Source of the DNA: Anaerolineaceae bacterium
GTDB lineage: Bacteria > Chloroflexota > Anaerolineae > Anaerolineales > Anaerolineaceae
Assembly: GCA_029975475.1 (NCBI GenBank)
Contig: JARKPB010000008.1
Location: 1,391,202 to 1,455,201 of the forward strand
Reading direction: 5' to 3'
DNA length: 64,000 nt
Shown in pieces: positions 27,551 to 36,551 of the stretch. The position numbers and the translations under genes were made by a program. The first letter of the stretch is position 1. The number at the start of each line of letters is the position of its first letter. The notes under the pieces were generated by a model, which did not search any database, had not been told where the DNA came from, and saw only the letters and a list, made by a program, of their open reading frames with translations.

Positions 27551-30415
27551 TTAAGCGCGGGTAAGAATCTTTCGCCAGAGGAACGCGCCTGCCCATCCGG
27601 CCAGCGCGCCGGCAGCGCTGGCGGCCACGACCAGCAACCCGCGAAGCCAGGTCAGCGGTTCACCCGTCAAAGCCGTCACCAGAAGCCCGATAAAACACAC
27701 CAGCATGCCCGCAGCCGCGCTGACCAGACTGTAACGCAGCCCCCAACGGGCTGCGCTGCCGTTGAGACCCAGCCGGTAAGCAGAAAAACTGACCAGGCCG
27801 ACGCCAGCCAGGCTGAGCATCCAGAAGAGGATGCCCGGCAGCACTCGTACCGATTTTTCTGGCGCGGGGGTTTCTGACGGGGTCGGCGTTGATTCGGTCT
27901 TTGAATCGCTGGTGGCGGTTGGCTCAAGGGTCGGCGCGATCGCGGTCACCTGACCGCCTTCGGCGGTTACATCCAGAGAAAGAATCTGAGACACGGTGGC
28001 CGGGTCGCTGCTGGCGCGAATCTCGACCAGTCCAGGAGTCTGGATGCGGTAGGTTGCGCGCGCCTGGCCGGCGCTGGTGGCTGCCTCAAAAGTTTGAGCA
28101 GTCGCCGGGTCACCGGACAAAGTCACGGTGAAACGGACGATCGTGCCGTCGGGCACGGCGTGACCGTTTGTATCCAAAATGGTCCCCGTGCGGATGGGAA
28201 GGACATCCCCAACCTTAAATAGCGGCGGCAGTCGGGTTGGCTGCTGCGGGTCGTTGGTGGGCAGCGGGGCGCCGCTCAACAGCTCCTGGTCGACAAACAG
28301 CTGAATCACCTGCGTCGGGTCAGGCGATAAAGCCTGGATCAAATCATAGCCGACGGCTGGTAAGGATACCGGCAGCGCGCCGCGGGGCACCAGTTCCTGG
28401 AACAAAGCCCGCGCGGCAACCTCAAAATTCGGCGGAGTCTTGCTGAACAGCCCGTAATAGGCAGTTAACTTGCTGATATCGGTGGAATCCAGATCAAAGG
28501 GAGGACCAAAAGCAAAGACGATCACCTTTTTATTCCTCAGCAAGTCCTGCCGTTCAGACAGCAGCCGGCGAAATGCCGCCGAGGCGGGCCTGTCCGGCCG
28601 GATTCCGCTGGAAGCGACAATCACCCAGTCTGCCTGGCGTAAGTCCGCTTCAAGTCTCGCCTGAGACGATGGATTATTAAGCAATTCAAGCAAATCATCA
28701 AAGGAATACGAATCCAGATAATCGGCGAAAATTCGCCCGCCCGCCTGGGGGCCGTAAAAACGCGCGACGGCCTTCTGGAACGCATCAACCGGCACCAGCG
28801 CCTGTGAAAAACAATTGCTGCACTGCCGCACCTGCACCACATCGGTCAGGAAGAGGATATTTTCCCCGTAGTCCGGCGGTCGGGGAAGCACTACGGACAG
28901 ATTTTCAGGATCCGGGTTGATCAGGGTTAAGCATTGGCGCGCAATTTCAAAAGCGAACGGGCTGCCCGTGCCGAGAATCGAAGTGTCGATTTCTTCCAGG
29001 AGCACATTTTCAGGGCTAAACTCGCTGTACAGGCGGAATTTGAGCGCCAAAATTCGTTCAACAGCCTGATCGACCCGCTGGGCAAACACCGGATCTTCGG
29101 CATATTTCTGGACGAAGAAATCCAGCGTGCGGGTGATGGTCATGTAGGGATCTGAGTCGCCGGTGGCGATGAAATTATCCGCAAAGAGAAGATCATTCCC
29201 GGCCAGAAACGCGTTGCGGGCGATTTGACGGGCATCGAAATTTTGATTGTTGGGATCAAAAAATCGGCGTAAGGCTTTACTGCCCAGGTCATCACTGATT
29301 AACAGCCCGCCATTTTCGCGCCAGACAGAGAACTCGGGCAGCTTGAGCAGCGCTTCCAGCGCGGCCGGATCAAAGCTGACCGGTCGGGTGGTGGCGCGGA
29401 TATTGCCCTGAAAACCCTGATAGCGGATATGCGAAACCAGCAGCCCGTCCGCGACCTCTTCCCGGCTGCGAGCCTGCCCGGTGATCGCGAAGAAGGGCGC
29501 CAGCTCCACCTGTTTCAACTGCTCCAGCGACTTGCGGATGGTCACCACTTCTTCTTCGACCGGGCGATCTGACCCGCCTTTTCCGGGAAAATGGGTGGCG
29601 ATCACCGCCAGACGGCCGGCGCTGCCGGTGTGCAGCCCGCGAACATACTGCCGGCTCATTTCACTGACCCAGTACGGGTCGCCCCCAAAGGTAGCCGTGC
29701 CCAGGTCCTCTCCCATGCCGGCGTAATACGGTTCCAGAATATCCAGCGAAGGGCCGAGCAGGAGATTGACCCCAAGCGCGCTCAATTCTTTACCCAGAAT
29801 GCTAGCGGCCTGAAAAGCGTTTTGAGGGTCCCAGGTTGCGCCAATGGAGAGCTGGGAAGGCAGGCGGGTCAGGTCATTGTAAATCTGATCGTAAGGATAT
29901 GAATCCCCGCCCTGCTGAATGGCAATAAAGAGCGGAATATACGGGCTGCCGGATTTTGATTTGCCTTCAACCGGAAGAGAATTTTGCCAGTTGATGCGCT
30001 GCAGGCGAGAAATCAGATCGTGCGCCTGGGCAGCGGTATTTTCCGGGCCAAAAAAATTGTCGTTGGAGGTTCTTAAAACCACCCCGCCCACAAAGTACCG
30101 GGTTAGCAGGGCGTGAATCTGGGTTTCATCACCGGTGGAGGTTCCGCGGAAGGTTACCAGGAACAGTTGCCCGACCCGCTGGGCGGGGGTGAGTTTTTCC
30201 AGCAGCTGGCGAGCCTGCTGGCGGGCGGGATCGCTTTGGGGTGCCGGTTCGGCCGCGGCCGATAGCGATGGCATGACCAAGCTGACCAGCAGCAGGACGA
30301 TGACGGCCAGACGGGCCAGCAGCCCGCGGCTTTTGAATAGAGTGGAAACCGGCCTGGGCTCCGCCCCGCCGGCTGACCCGCCGTCCGCAATTTGCCGCTG
30401 ACCGGTCACCTTCAC
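27551..30415 (-). CDS. Membrane-anchored glycoside hydrolase family 3 protein (NagZ-like), altered active-site motif
   Basis: 954 aa. N-terminal signal/anchor (about 29-52), then a GH3 TIM-barrel (LLEKLTPAQRVGQLFLVTF) with the nucleophile-type sequence LLISDDLGSKAL, a second alpha/beta domain (about 490-720), an Ig-like domain (about 750-850), a Thr/Pro linker and three C-terminal membrane helices. The substrate-binding KHFPGHG motif of beta-N-acetylhexosaminidases reads THFPGKGGSD, losing the Lys and second His. It may act on peptidoglycan sugars, or may be a non-catalytic binder. Start fixed by the ATGA overlap with the upstream gene. Third gene of an AAA-GDPD-GH3 operon. Confidence 0.82.
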   Translation of the reverse strand: MKVTGQRQIADGGSAGGAEPRPVSTLFKSRGLLARLAVIVLLLVSLVMPSLSAAAEPAPQSDPARQQARQLLEKLTPAQRVGQLFLVTFRGTSTGDETQIHALLTRYFVGGVVLRTSNDNFFGPENTAAQAHDLISRLQRINWQNSLPVEGKSKSGSPYIPLFIAIQQGGDSYPYDQIYNDLTRLPSQLSIGATWDPQNAFQAASILGKELSALGVNLLLGPSLDILEPYYAGMGEDLGTATFGGDPYWVSEMSRQYVRGLHTGSAGRLAVIATHFPGKGGSDRPVEEEVVTIRKSLEQLKQVELAPFFAITGQARSREEVADGLLVSHIRYQGFQGNIRATTRPVSFDPAALEALLKLPEFSVWRENGGLLISDDLGSKALRRFFDPNNQNFDARQIARNAFLAGNDLLFADNFIATGDSDPYMTITRTLDFFVQKYAEDPVFAQRVDQAVERILALKFRLYSEFSPENVLLEEIDTSILGTGSPFAFEIARQCLTLINPDPENLSVVLPRPPDYGENILFLTDVVQVRQCSNCFSQALVPVDAFQKAVARFYGPQAGGRIFADYLDSYSFDDLLELLNNPSSQARLEADLRQADWVIVASSGIRPDRPASAAFRRLLSERQDLLRNKKVIVFAFGPPFDLDSTDISKLTAYYGLFSKTPPNFEVAARALFQELVPRGALPVSLPAVGYDLIQALSPDPTQVIQLFVDQELLSGAPLPTNDPQQPTRLPPLFKVGDVLPIRTGTILDTNGHAVPDGTIVRFTVTLSGDPATAQTFEAATSAGQARATYRIQTPGLVEIRASSDPATVSQILSLDVTAEGGQVTAIAPTLEPTATSDSKTESTPTPSETPAPEKSVRVLPGILFWMLSLAGVGLVSFSAYRLGLNGSAARWGLRYSLVSAAAGMLVCFIGLLVTALTGEPLTWLRGLLVVAASAAGALAGWAGAFLWRKILTRA

Positions 30416-31167
30416 TGCCTGCCGAGTAATTTTCGCGCCAGGGGGGGATCATCCGTGAAGAGGCCGTCCACACCACAAGCGAGCATGCGCCGCAGGTCGG
30501 GTTCCTGGTTAACGGTCCAGACGTGCACGCGCCTTCCGCGGGAATGCTCCGAAGCGACCAGCTCCGGGGTGACGTCGTCCAGATACGGATGGAGCGCCTG
30601 GGGACCAGCCCAGCGTCCGGGCAAGCCGCGCAGGAACGCCCCGCTGGCGCCTTCAAACGTCAGCATCCCGCGCGGAACGCCGGGCAGCAGCCTGCCGGCG
30701 CGCAGCAGGTTAAAGGGATTGAAAGACGAAAACATCACCCGATCTTCCAGCCCATACCGCTGAACCAGGGCACAAACCCTGTCCACCAGCCCATCAAGGG
30801 GGCTGGCGTAATTGGTGAGTTCAATGTTGATGTAAAGTTTGGCGCCGATGCTTTCAAAAACTTCCGCCAGGGTCGGAATTTTCTCGCCGGCGAACTGGGG
30901 GCCAAAGAAAGCGCCCGCGTCCAGTTCTTTTAAAGCAGCCAGGGGCAATTGGTTGACCTTGCCGCTGCCGTTGGTGGTGCGGTCAACCGTCTGGTCATGA
31001 ATGACGACCACCTGCCCGTCGGCAGAAAGTTTCGCATCCAGTTCGACCGCGTCCGCCTGATGTTGAAGCGCGAGTTGAAAGGAAGCCAGGGTATTTTCCG
31101 GCGCATAGGCGCAGGAGCCGCGGTGGGCAAAGATCACAGGTTGTTGAAGGGATGTCAGCAGGTTCAT
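30412..31167 (-). CDS. Glycerophosphodiester phosphodiesterase
   Basis: Hydrolyses glycerophosphodiesters to glycerol-3-phosphate and an alcohol; such alcohols can include ethanolamine from phosphatidylethanolamine breakdown, though the eut operon is 8 kb away. FAHRGSCAYAPENTLASF is the family signature with catalytic His and Arg, then VELDAKLSADGQVVVIHDQTVDRTTNGSG supplies the metal-binding Glu/Asp and second His. 251 aa, no signal peptide, so cytosolic like UgpQ. It overlaps the AAA gene by 4 nt and the GH3 gene by 4 nt, so all three are coupled. Confidence 0.93.
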   Translation of the reverse strand: MNLLTSLQQPVIFAHRGSCAYAPENTLASFQLALQHQADAVELDAKLSADGQVVVIHDQTVDRTTNGSGKVNQLPLAALKELDAGAFFGPQFAGEKIPTLAEVFESIGAKLYINIELTNYASPLDGLVDRVCALVQRYGLEDRVMFSSFNPFNLLRAGRLLPGVPRGMLTFEGASGAFLRGLPGRWAGPQALHPYLDDVTPELVASEHSRGRRVHVWTVNQEPDLRRMLACGVDGLFTDDPPLARKLLGRQ

Positions 31168-32495
31168 AGTTCCACGAAATAAGATTCAGCCGCCCGGTCG
31201 AGCATCTCGCGGGTCATGGCTGGTTCCTGACCGATGTAATGAGCGATATCCAGAATTTGATCGCAAAGGTCGCGCGGGTGAGAAGCGCGCAGCTTGCGGT
31301 TGCGCTTGATATACCATTCCTGCAGCAGGTAAGCCAGACCCTGGTCGGAATACGCCACTCCCTTGCTGGAGGCCACCCGGCGGAAGACCTCGCGATACTC
31401 TTCATACGAGGGATCGGTGATCTCGATTTTATGCCGCAAACGCCGCAGGAAGGCTTCATCCACCAGGTCGCGCGGCGGCAGGTTGGTCGAAAAGATCACC
31501 AGGACATCAAAAGGAACCTCGATTTTTCGGCCGGTGTGCAGCGACAGGTAATCAATGCGGTTTTCCAGCGGGACGATCCAGCGGTTGAGCAGATCGCGGG
31601 GGCGGACCTGCTGGCGGCCGAAGTCGTCAATCAGGAAGATGCCGCCGTTGGCGCGCACCTGGAACGGAGCCTCATAATATTTCACCGTGTCATCAAATAC
31701 CAGATCGAGGCCGGAGAGGGTCAATTCCCCGCCAACCATCACAAAGGGGCGGCGAATGCGCAGCCAGCGCGGGTCGCGTTTTGTGCCGGTGCGCAGCGCG
31801 CCGGTACCGGCGGTGGTGACTTCATCTTCGGGGGCGAGCTGGTGATTGACATTGTCATACATTTTAATCACCTGCCCGTCCACATAGATGGCAAAGGGAA
31901 TATACATGGTCTGAGCCAACACCAGGTTGCCAATCGCGCGGGCGATGCTGGTTTTTCCGTTTCCCGGAGGACCGTAGATGAAGATGGAGGTTCCCGAATT
32001 TACCGCCGGGCCCAGTTTATGGAAAGTTTTTTCAGAAAGCACCAGCTGCCCCAGCGCCTGGCGCATGTGCTTACTGGTTACCTGAACGCGCGAGCGGCTT
32101 TGACGGCGCACGGATTCGTTGTAAACCTCAATCGGCACCGGCGCGGGGCCGGCGTACTGACTGCGCTCCAGCGCCTCCCGCGCCCGGGCGATCCCGGCGC
32201 CGGTGATGGCGTACACATACGCCCCCTCCCCCAGTCCCATCTGGGAGGTGCGCACCTCAATCAGTTTATCGCGCTTGAGCGCATCCATGATCTGATCCAC
32301 GATGCCGCTGAAAGGCAGGGCGATGGCCTCTGAAATCTTAAAACCGGTCATATACCCCTGAAAATAGAGGATTTTTAACACCAGGTCCTGCAGCCAGAGC
32401 GCCGACAAGCCGGTATCTTCCACTTTTGTGATCGGTGGGGGGACAAACCCTGAAGAAGGGAACGGGGCTGTGGGAACCGGTTTGGGAGTGGTCAT
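31164..32495 (-). CDS. AAA-family ATPase with N-terminal winged helix
   Basis: 443 aa. Residues about 30-100 look like a winged helix (LQDLVLKILYFQGYMTGFKISEAI). An AAA core follows: Walker A IYGPPGNGKTSIARA (about 170), Walker B FLIDDFGRQQVRPRD, and sensor-1 VIFSTNLPPRDLVDEAF. The conserved LRHKIEITDPSYEEY and C-terminal HPRDLCDQILDIA suggest a specific Chloroflexota family of unknown role. The ATG at 32495 has GGAGGAGG upstream. First gene of an operon with GDPD and GH3, with an extended -10 promoter at 32540. A chaperone or envelope-assembly role would be inference only. Confidence 0.78.
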   Translation of the reverse strand: MTTPKPVPTAPFPSSGFVPPPITKVEDTGLSALWLQDLVLKILYFQGYMTGFKISEAIALPFSGIVDQIMDALKRDKLIEVRTSQMGLGEGAYVYAITGAGIARAREALERSQYAGPAPVPIEVYNESVRRQSRSRVQVTSKHMRQALGQLVLSEKTFHKLGPAVNSGTSIFIYGPPGNGKTSIARAIGNLVLAQTMYIPFAIYVDGQVIKMYDNVNHQLAPEDEVTTAGTGALRTGTKRDPRWLRIRRPFVMVGGELTLSGLDLVFDDTVKYYEAPFQVRANGGIFLIDDFGRQQVRPRDLLNRWIVPLENRIDYLSLHTGRKIEVPFDVLVIFSTNLPPRDLVDEAFLRRLRHKIEITDPSYEEYREVFRRVASSKGVAYSDQGLAYLLQEWYIKRNRKLRASHPRDLCDQILDIAHYIGQEPAMTREMLDRAAESYFVEL

Positions 32496-32539
32496 CTTTC
32501 CTCCTCCGCCTTGACCAGAGATCATCAGGTAACACGTAA

Positions 32540-32548
32540 ATTATAGCA
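32540..32548 (-). promoter_or_regulatory. Extended -10 promoter of the AAA-GDPD-GH3 operon
   Basis: Reads TGCTATAAT on the minus strand, about 45 bp before the ATG. No convincing -35. Confidence 0.7.
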
Positions 32549-32581
32549 CGTGGAAGACCGGCAGCGCGTCTGCAGACAGGT

Positions 32582-33490
32582 TTACAGTTTCGTCAGGCTG
32601 CCCGGCAGGCGGCGCATTTGCACCATGATCGTGCCAGCCAACGCCAGGACGATGCCCGCGACCTGACGGGCTGTAACCTGCTCCCCTAGCAGCCAGATCG
32701 CGAGCACCGCCACAAAAACAGGGATCAGATTGCCGATCAGGCTGGTTTCCATCGCCTGCAGGGTGCGCATGCTGTAATTCCACAGTGTGAACGCCAGCGC
32801 GGTATTCACGGCGGCCAGCCAGATGAGGATCCCCCAGCCGGTCAGGGAGAGCGCGGTCCATCCTTCCACCGCCGCCCCGGTAATCAGCATCAGAGCCCCG
32901 CCAATCCCCATACTCACCAGGGTGACCGTCAGAGGACTGATCACCAGTTCGCGGTTCAGGCCGCGGCTGACCACCGAACTGACCGCGTTGCTGAGCACGC
33001 CAATGCTGACCACCCCCAGCCCGATCCAGGCTCCGGGCGGGATATCCAATGGGGTAAAGTACAGGATGATCCCGGCCAGATTTACCCCGGCGCCAAGCCA
33101 CTGCAGGACAGTCGGAATTTCCCGCAAAAGCCAGATGCCCAGCAGCGTCACCAACGTGGCAGAAAGGTTGTACATCAAACTGACCGTAACCGCAGGCAGG
33201 AACGCCAGCCCGACATACTGCGCGCTCTGGGTGGCGAAGTAATAAAAGACCCCCAGGAAAATCAGGGTGAGCCACTGACCGCGGGAAAGGTTCTTTATCT
33301 CCCTTCTACCCGCTGGGCGCAGCCCGAATGGGAGCAGGAGGATAAACGCCAGAAAATAACGCAGCCCGACGAAGAGCAGCGGGCCAATTTCACGCAAACC
33401 GATCTTAATCAGGACCCAGGATGTGGACCACAACAACGTCACCGCCAGCGCTGCCAGCAGCGCAGCCGGGCGGCTAGGCCTGGATTCCAT
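32582..33490 (-). CDS. EamA/DMT-superfamily transporter
   Basis: 302 aa with ten predicted membrane helices in two five-helix EamA repeats (each about 140 residues, second beginning at GAWIGLGVVSIGVLSNAV). WSTSWVLIKIGLR in helix one and the closing LLGEQVTARQVAGIVLALAG are typical. Probably exports a small metabolite or amino acid; substrate unknown. Its start lies inside the recJ 3' end (17-nt overlap), so it is the last gene of the alr-recJ-eamA operon. Confidence 0.88.
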   Translation of the reverse strand: MESRPSRPAALLAALAVTLLWSTSWVLIKIGLREIGPLLFVGLRYFLAFILLLPFGLRPAGRREIKNLSRGQWLTLIFLGVFYYFATQSAQYVGLAFLPAVTVSLMYNLSATLVTLLGIWLLREIPTVLQWLGAGVNLAGIILYFTPLDIPPGAWIGLGVVSIGVLSNAVSSVVSRGLNRELVISPLTVTLVSMGIGGALMLITGAAVEGWTALSLTGWGILIWLAAVNTALAFTLWNYSMRTLQAMETSLIGNLIPVFVAVLAIWLLGEQVTARQVAGIVLALAGTIMVQMRRLPGSLTKL

Positions 33491-35195
33491 CTACGCTGCC
33501 TGCCGCGCGGATGTCTTTGATGCGCAGCTGAAAATTTTCGATTTGGTTGTATTCATTGATCTCAAAGTGATACATCACATCCACCACATCCGGCAGCTCA
33601 GGGGCCAGTTTCCCCTGATTGAAGGCGATCGCATCAATACTGATCTGCCCCTGCTTTAAGACCAGTTTCAAATGGGCGTTATCCTTTCCCACAAGGCGTT
33701 TTTGGCGGACGGTGACGTTGCGGGAAACAAAAACGGCATCCCGGTTGCCTTCGCCGGTTGGCTGAAGCTGGCCAATATCCTCGTACAGAGCTATGTTTAA
33801 CTGGTTAAATTCCAGCACCATATCCGCGCGCAGCAGCGGCCGCAGGTCAGCGCCGTCGAGTTCGCGGCGGACAATTGCCTCAAGACGCTGGCGCAGCTCC
33901 GGAACCCGCTCATTGCGGATGGTGAAACCGGCCGCGGCAGCGTGCCCGCCGTGGCGTTCCATTAAATCCGCGCATTCGTCCAGCGCGCGGGTGATGTGAA
34001 ATTCCGGTATGCTGCGGCAGGAGGCGCGGGTGAACGCTTCCATTTGCTGGCCAATCACCGCCGGACGGTAATACGTTTCGGAAAGCCGCGATGCCACCAG
34101 CCCAACCACGCCCTGATTAAATTCCGGGTGAACCGCAAAGATCAATCCGCTGGAAGGATCAGCCAGGAGCTCCGCGGCCGCCTGGATGCTGCGGGTCAAT
34201 TCCTGGCGCTCGCGATTTTGAACATCCAGTTCCTGCGCCAGATAGCCGGTTTCGTACAGGTCTCTGGACATTAACAGGCTCAGCGCTTTCAGGCCGGTAT
34301 CCAGTCTCCCGTTGGCGTTCAGGCGCGGGGCGAGCAGAAAGCCAATATCCGCCGCGGTCAGGCGGTTGAGTTTGACCCCCGCGACCCCGGCCAGGGAAAT
34401 AACGCCGGGGCGGGTTCCCTGGCGCAGTAAGCGCAGCCCGCTGCGCACCAGTGAGCGATTTTCGCCGGTGAGTGGCACGATGTCTGCCACCGTTCCCAGC
34501 GCCACCAGGTCCAGCCATTCTTCTGCCTGGGGAATAAACACCCCCGTGCGTTTAAGCAGCGCTTGAGCCAGCTTAAACGCCAAACCGACCCCGGCCAGAT
34601 TGCGGTTGGGATAGGCGCTTTCGGGCAGCTTCTGGCAGATCACCGCGAGCGCATCCGGTATGACCTCTTTGGGTTCGTGATGATCGCTAATGATCAGGTC
34701 AACACCCCGCTCGCGCGCGTACAAGGCTTCATTCACCGAGCGGATGCCGCAATCAACCGTCAGAATCAGGCGAATACCCTCGTTCGCCAGGGTATCCACA
34801 GCATCCGAATTTAACCCGTAGCCTTCTTCAAACCGGTTGGGGATGTAAGGTCGTACGGAAGCCCCCAGTTCCTCCAGCACCTGGGTGATCAGGACGACAG
34901 CGGTCAGGCCGTCCACATCGTAGTCGCCATAAACAGCCACGCGTTCCCCCGCGCGGATGGCAGCCAGCAGGCGCTCAACAGCCGCCTCCATCCCCGGCAG
35001 TCGGAAGGGGTCATACTCCGGCCGGTTATACAGCCCGGAATCATCGAAGTATTCCTGGGCTGACCGCGCGGTATGGATTCCGCGGTTGAAGAGCAGCTGA
35101 CGCATAACAGGAGAATAAGCCGCCAGTTCCGCGGAAATCTCCGCGGGAATAGGATCAGCCAGCTGCCAGCGCCGGGTTGCCGCTGATTCAGCCAA
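33474..35195 (-). CDS. recJ: Single-stranded-DNA-specific exonuclease RecJ
   Basis: 5'-3' exonuclease in recombination and mismatch repair. It has the DHH-family motifs VYGDYDVDGLTA, DCGIRS, SDHHEP (the DHH box) and, in DHHA1, ERHGGHAAAAGF. The open frame runs far into alr, but a TTG at 35195 gives a 573-aa protein of normal RecJ length, with a GGGGGG stretch upstream and an 8-nt overlap with the alr stop. Upstream of this TTG the frame has no RecJ similarity. Middle gene of alr-recJ-eamA. Confidence 0.9.
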   Translation of the reverse strand: MAESAATRRWQLADPIPAEISAELAAYSPVMRQLLFNRGIHTARSAQEYFDDSGLYNRPEYDPFRLPGMEAAVERLLAAIRAGERVAVYGDYDVDGLTAVVLITQVLEELGASVRPYIPNRFEEGYGLNSDAVDTLANEGIRLILTVDCGIRSVNEALYARERGVDLIISDHHEPKEVIPDALAVICQKLPESAYPNRNLAGVGLAFKLAQALLKRTGVFIPQAEEWLDLVALGTVADIVPLTGENRSLVRSGLRLLRQGTRPGVISLAGVAGVKLNRLTAADIGFLLAPRLNANGRLDTGLKALSLLMSRDLYETGYLAQELDVQNRERQELTRSIQAAAELLADPSSGLIFAVHPEFNQGVVGLVASRLSETYYRPAVIGQQMEAFTRASCRSIPEFHITRALDECADLMERHGGHAAAAGFTIRNERVPELRQRLEAIVRRELDGADLRPLLRADMVLEFNQLNIALYEDIGQLQPTGEGNRDAVFVSRNVTVRQKRLVGKDNAHLKLVLKQGQISIDAIAFNQGKLAPELPDVVDVMYHFEINEYNQIENFQLRIKDIRAAGSVDGIQA

Positions 35196-36348
35196 TGAGC
35201 ATCCCCCCGGCCGCCTGACCGCGGTAAAACCTCGGCACGCGCGCCGCCAGACCGCAGGTGACTTCGTAGTTAATTGTTCCCCAGGCTTCACCGACTTCTT
35301 CAGCCGTGATCTGTTCACCCGCCTGCGCGCCGATCAAAACCACCTCATCGCCAATCTGAGCCTGGGGAATCGGATCCAGTTGAAGCATACACTGATCCAT
35401 GCAGACCCCCCCGGCCACATTTACGCGCTTTCCGGCGACAAGGGCAAAATTCCCCAGCCGCCGTCGAAAACCATCCGCGTAGCCGACCGGGATGACGCCG
35501 ATTCGTTCGGCAGCGCGGGTGACGTAGCGGTGGTTGTAGCCAATACCCGAGCCGGGCGGCAGGGTCTTTACCGACACCAGGCGCGTCTTCCAGGAAAGGA
35601 CCGGGCGGACTTCGGGAGGCAGCGGCGCCAGATTGGACGGGTGCAGGCCGTAAATCGCGATTCCGCAGCGCACCATATCAAAAGCCGCTTCGGGGAAGTA
35701 CAGCGTGCCGGCGGAATTACAGGCATGCACCCAGCGCGGCCGCAAGCCTTCCTGTTCCGCGCGGCGCACAGCGGCGCTGAACCGCTGAATCTGCTCGGCC
35801 GTCTCCGGGCGTTCAGGCTCATCCGCGCGGGCGAAATGGGTAAACAGGCCTTCCAGTTCCAGGTTTTCCGACCCGGCGATGGCGCGCAGCAAATCCTGGC
35901 TGTTTTCAACCAGCTCACCCAGCCGGCCCATCCCGGTATCAAGTTTCGCGTGGACTTTGATTTTTTGTTTAAGCCCGGCTGCCTGGCGGTTTAACTGAGC
36001 CGCCAGCGAGCGGTCATAAACCGTCAGACTGACATCATAATGAGCCGCTTCCGAAGCCCGCTGCGGGGCGGTGTAGCCCAGCACCAGGATCGGACCGGTG
36101 ATTCCTTCCTCGCGCAGCCAGACCGCTTCTTCGAGCCGGGCCACGCCCAGCCAGTCAGCCCCACCAAGCCTGGCCGCCCGGGCAGCCGGCACCAAACCGT
36201 GCCCGTAACCGTTGGCTTTCACCACGGCCATCATGCCGGTGCCGCTGCGCTTTTTCAGGTAGCGCACGTTCTGACTCAGAACATCCAGGTCAATCTCACA
36301 CCAGGTGGAATAAATCTCCGCTCCAGGGTTCATGTTGTCGGTTTCCAT
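35188..36348 (-). CDS. alr: Alanine racemase
   Basis: Makes D-alanine for peptidoglycan using PLP. AVVKANGYGHG holds the PLP-binding lysine (Lys44), KLDTGMGRLG is the barrel phosphate loop, and GIGYNHRYVT carries the C-terminal catalytic tyrosine region. 386 aa from the ATG at 36348; a second ATG at 36333 is an alternative. Its stop overlaps the recJ start. It has its own promoter at 36413-36440. Confidence 0.94.
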   Translation of the reverse strand: METDNMNPGAEIYSTWCEIDLDVLSQNVRYLKKRSGTGMMAVVKANGYGHGLVPAARAARLGGADWLGVARLEEAVWLREEGITGPILVLGYTAPQRASEAAHYDVSLTVYDRSLAAQLNRQAAGLKQKIKVHAKLDTGMGRLGELVENSQDLLRAIAGSENLELEGLFTHFARADEPERPETAEQIQRFSAAVRRAEQEGLRPRWVHACNSAGTLYFPEAAFDMVRCGIAIYGLHPSNLAPLPPEVRPVLSWKTRLVSVKTLPPGSGIGYNHRYVTRAAERIGVIPVGYADGFRRRLGNFALVAGKRVNVAGGVCMDQCMLQLDPIPQAQIGDEVVLIGAQAGEQITAEEVGEAWGTINYEVTCGLAARVPRFYRGQAAGGMLIG

Positions 36349-36412
36349 GAGAGTCGCCCTCTCGCAACAGGCCGGAAAACGCAATCGTGGTTCGCCAGCA
36401 GTTGTCTAATGT

Positions 36413-36440
36413 ATTCTAATAAAAATTGTGCTATTGTAAA
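36413..36440 (-). promoter_or_regulatory. alr-recJ-eamA promoter
   Basis: Minus strand TTTACA (36440-36435), 16-bp spacer, TAGAAT (36418-36413). Leader about 60 nt. Confidence 0.7.
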
Positions 36441-36551
36441 CAAAAGTATAAATCCAGGCCGGAAGGACAACAAGAGACATCTGTATACTCGCCGGTAAAC
36501 AAAGCTCACCCCTGGAAGCGCCTGGTCGGCATTCAGCCTGGAGAAGAGGGA

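Noticed and set aside
31239..32333. 364-residue plus-strand open frame
   Set aside because: Antisense to the AAA ATPase gene; its length follows from the GC-rich third positions of the real gene.
35196..35318. N-terminal extension of RecJ inside alr
   Set aside because: The extra 41 residues are shadow-coded by alr and lack RecJ similarity; the TTG at 35195 gives normal length.
36426..36551. N-terminal extension of the GGDEF membrane protein
   Set aside because: No ribosome site and no domain; ATG 36552 has AAGAGGG.
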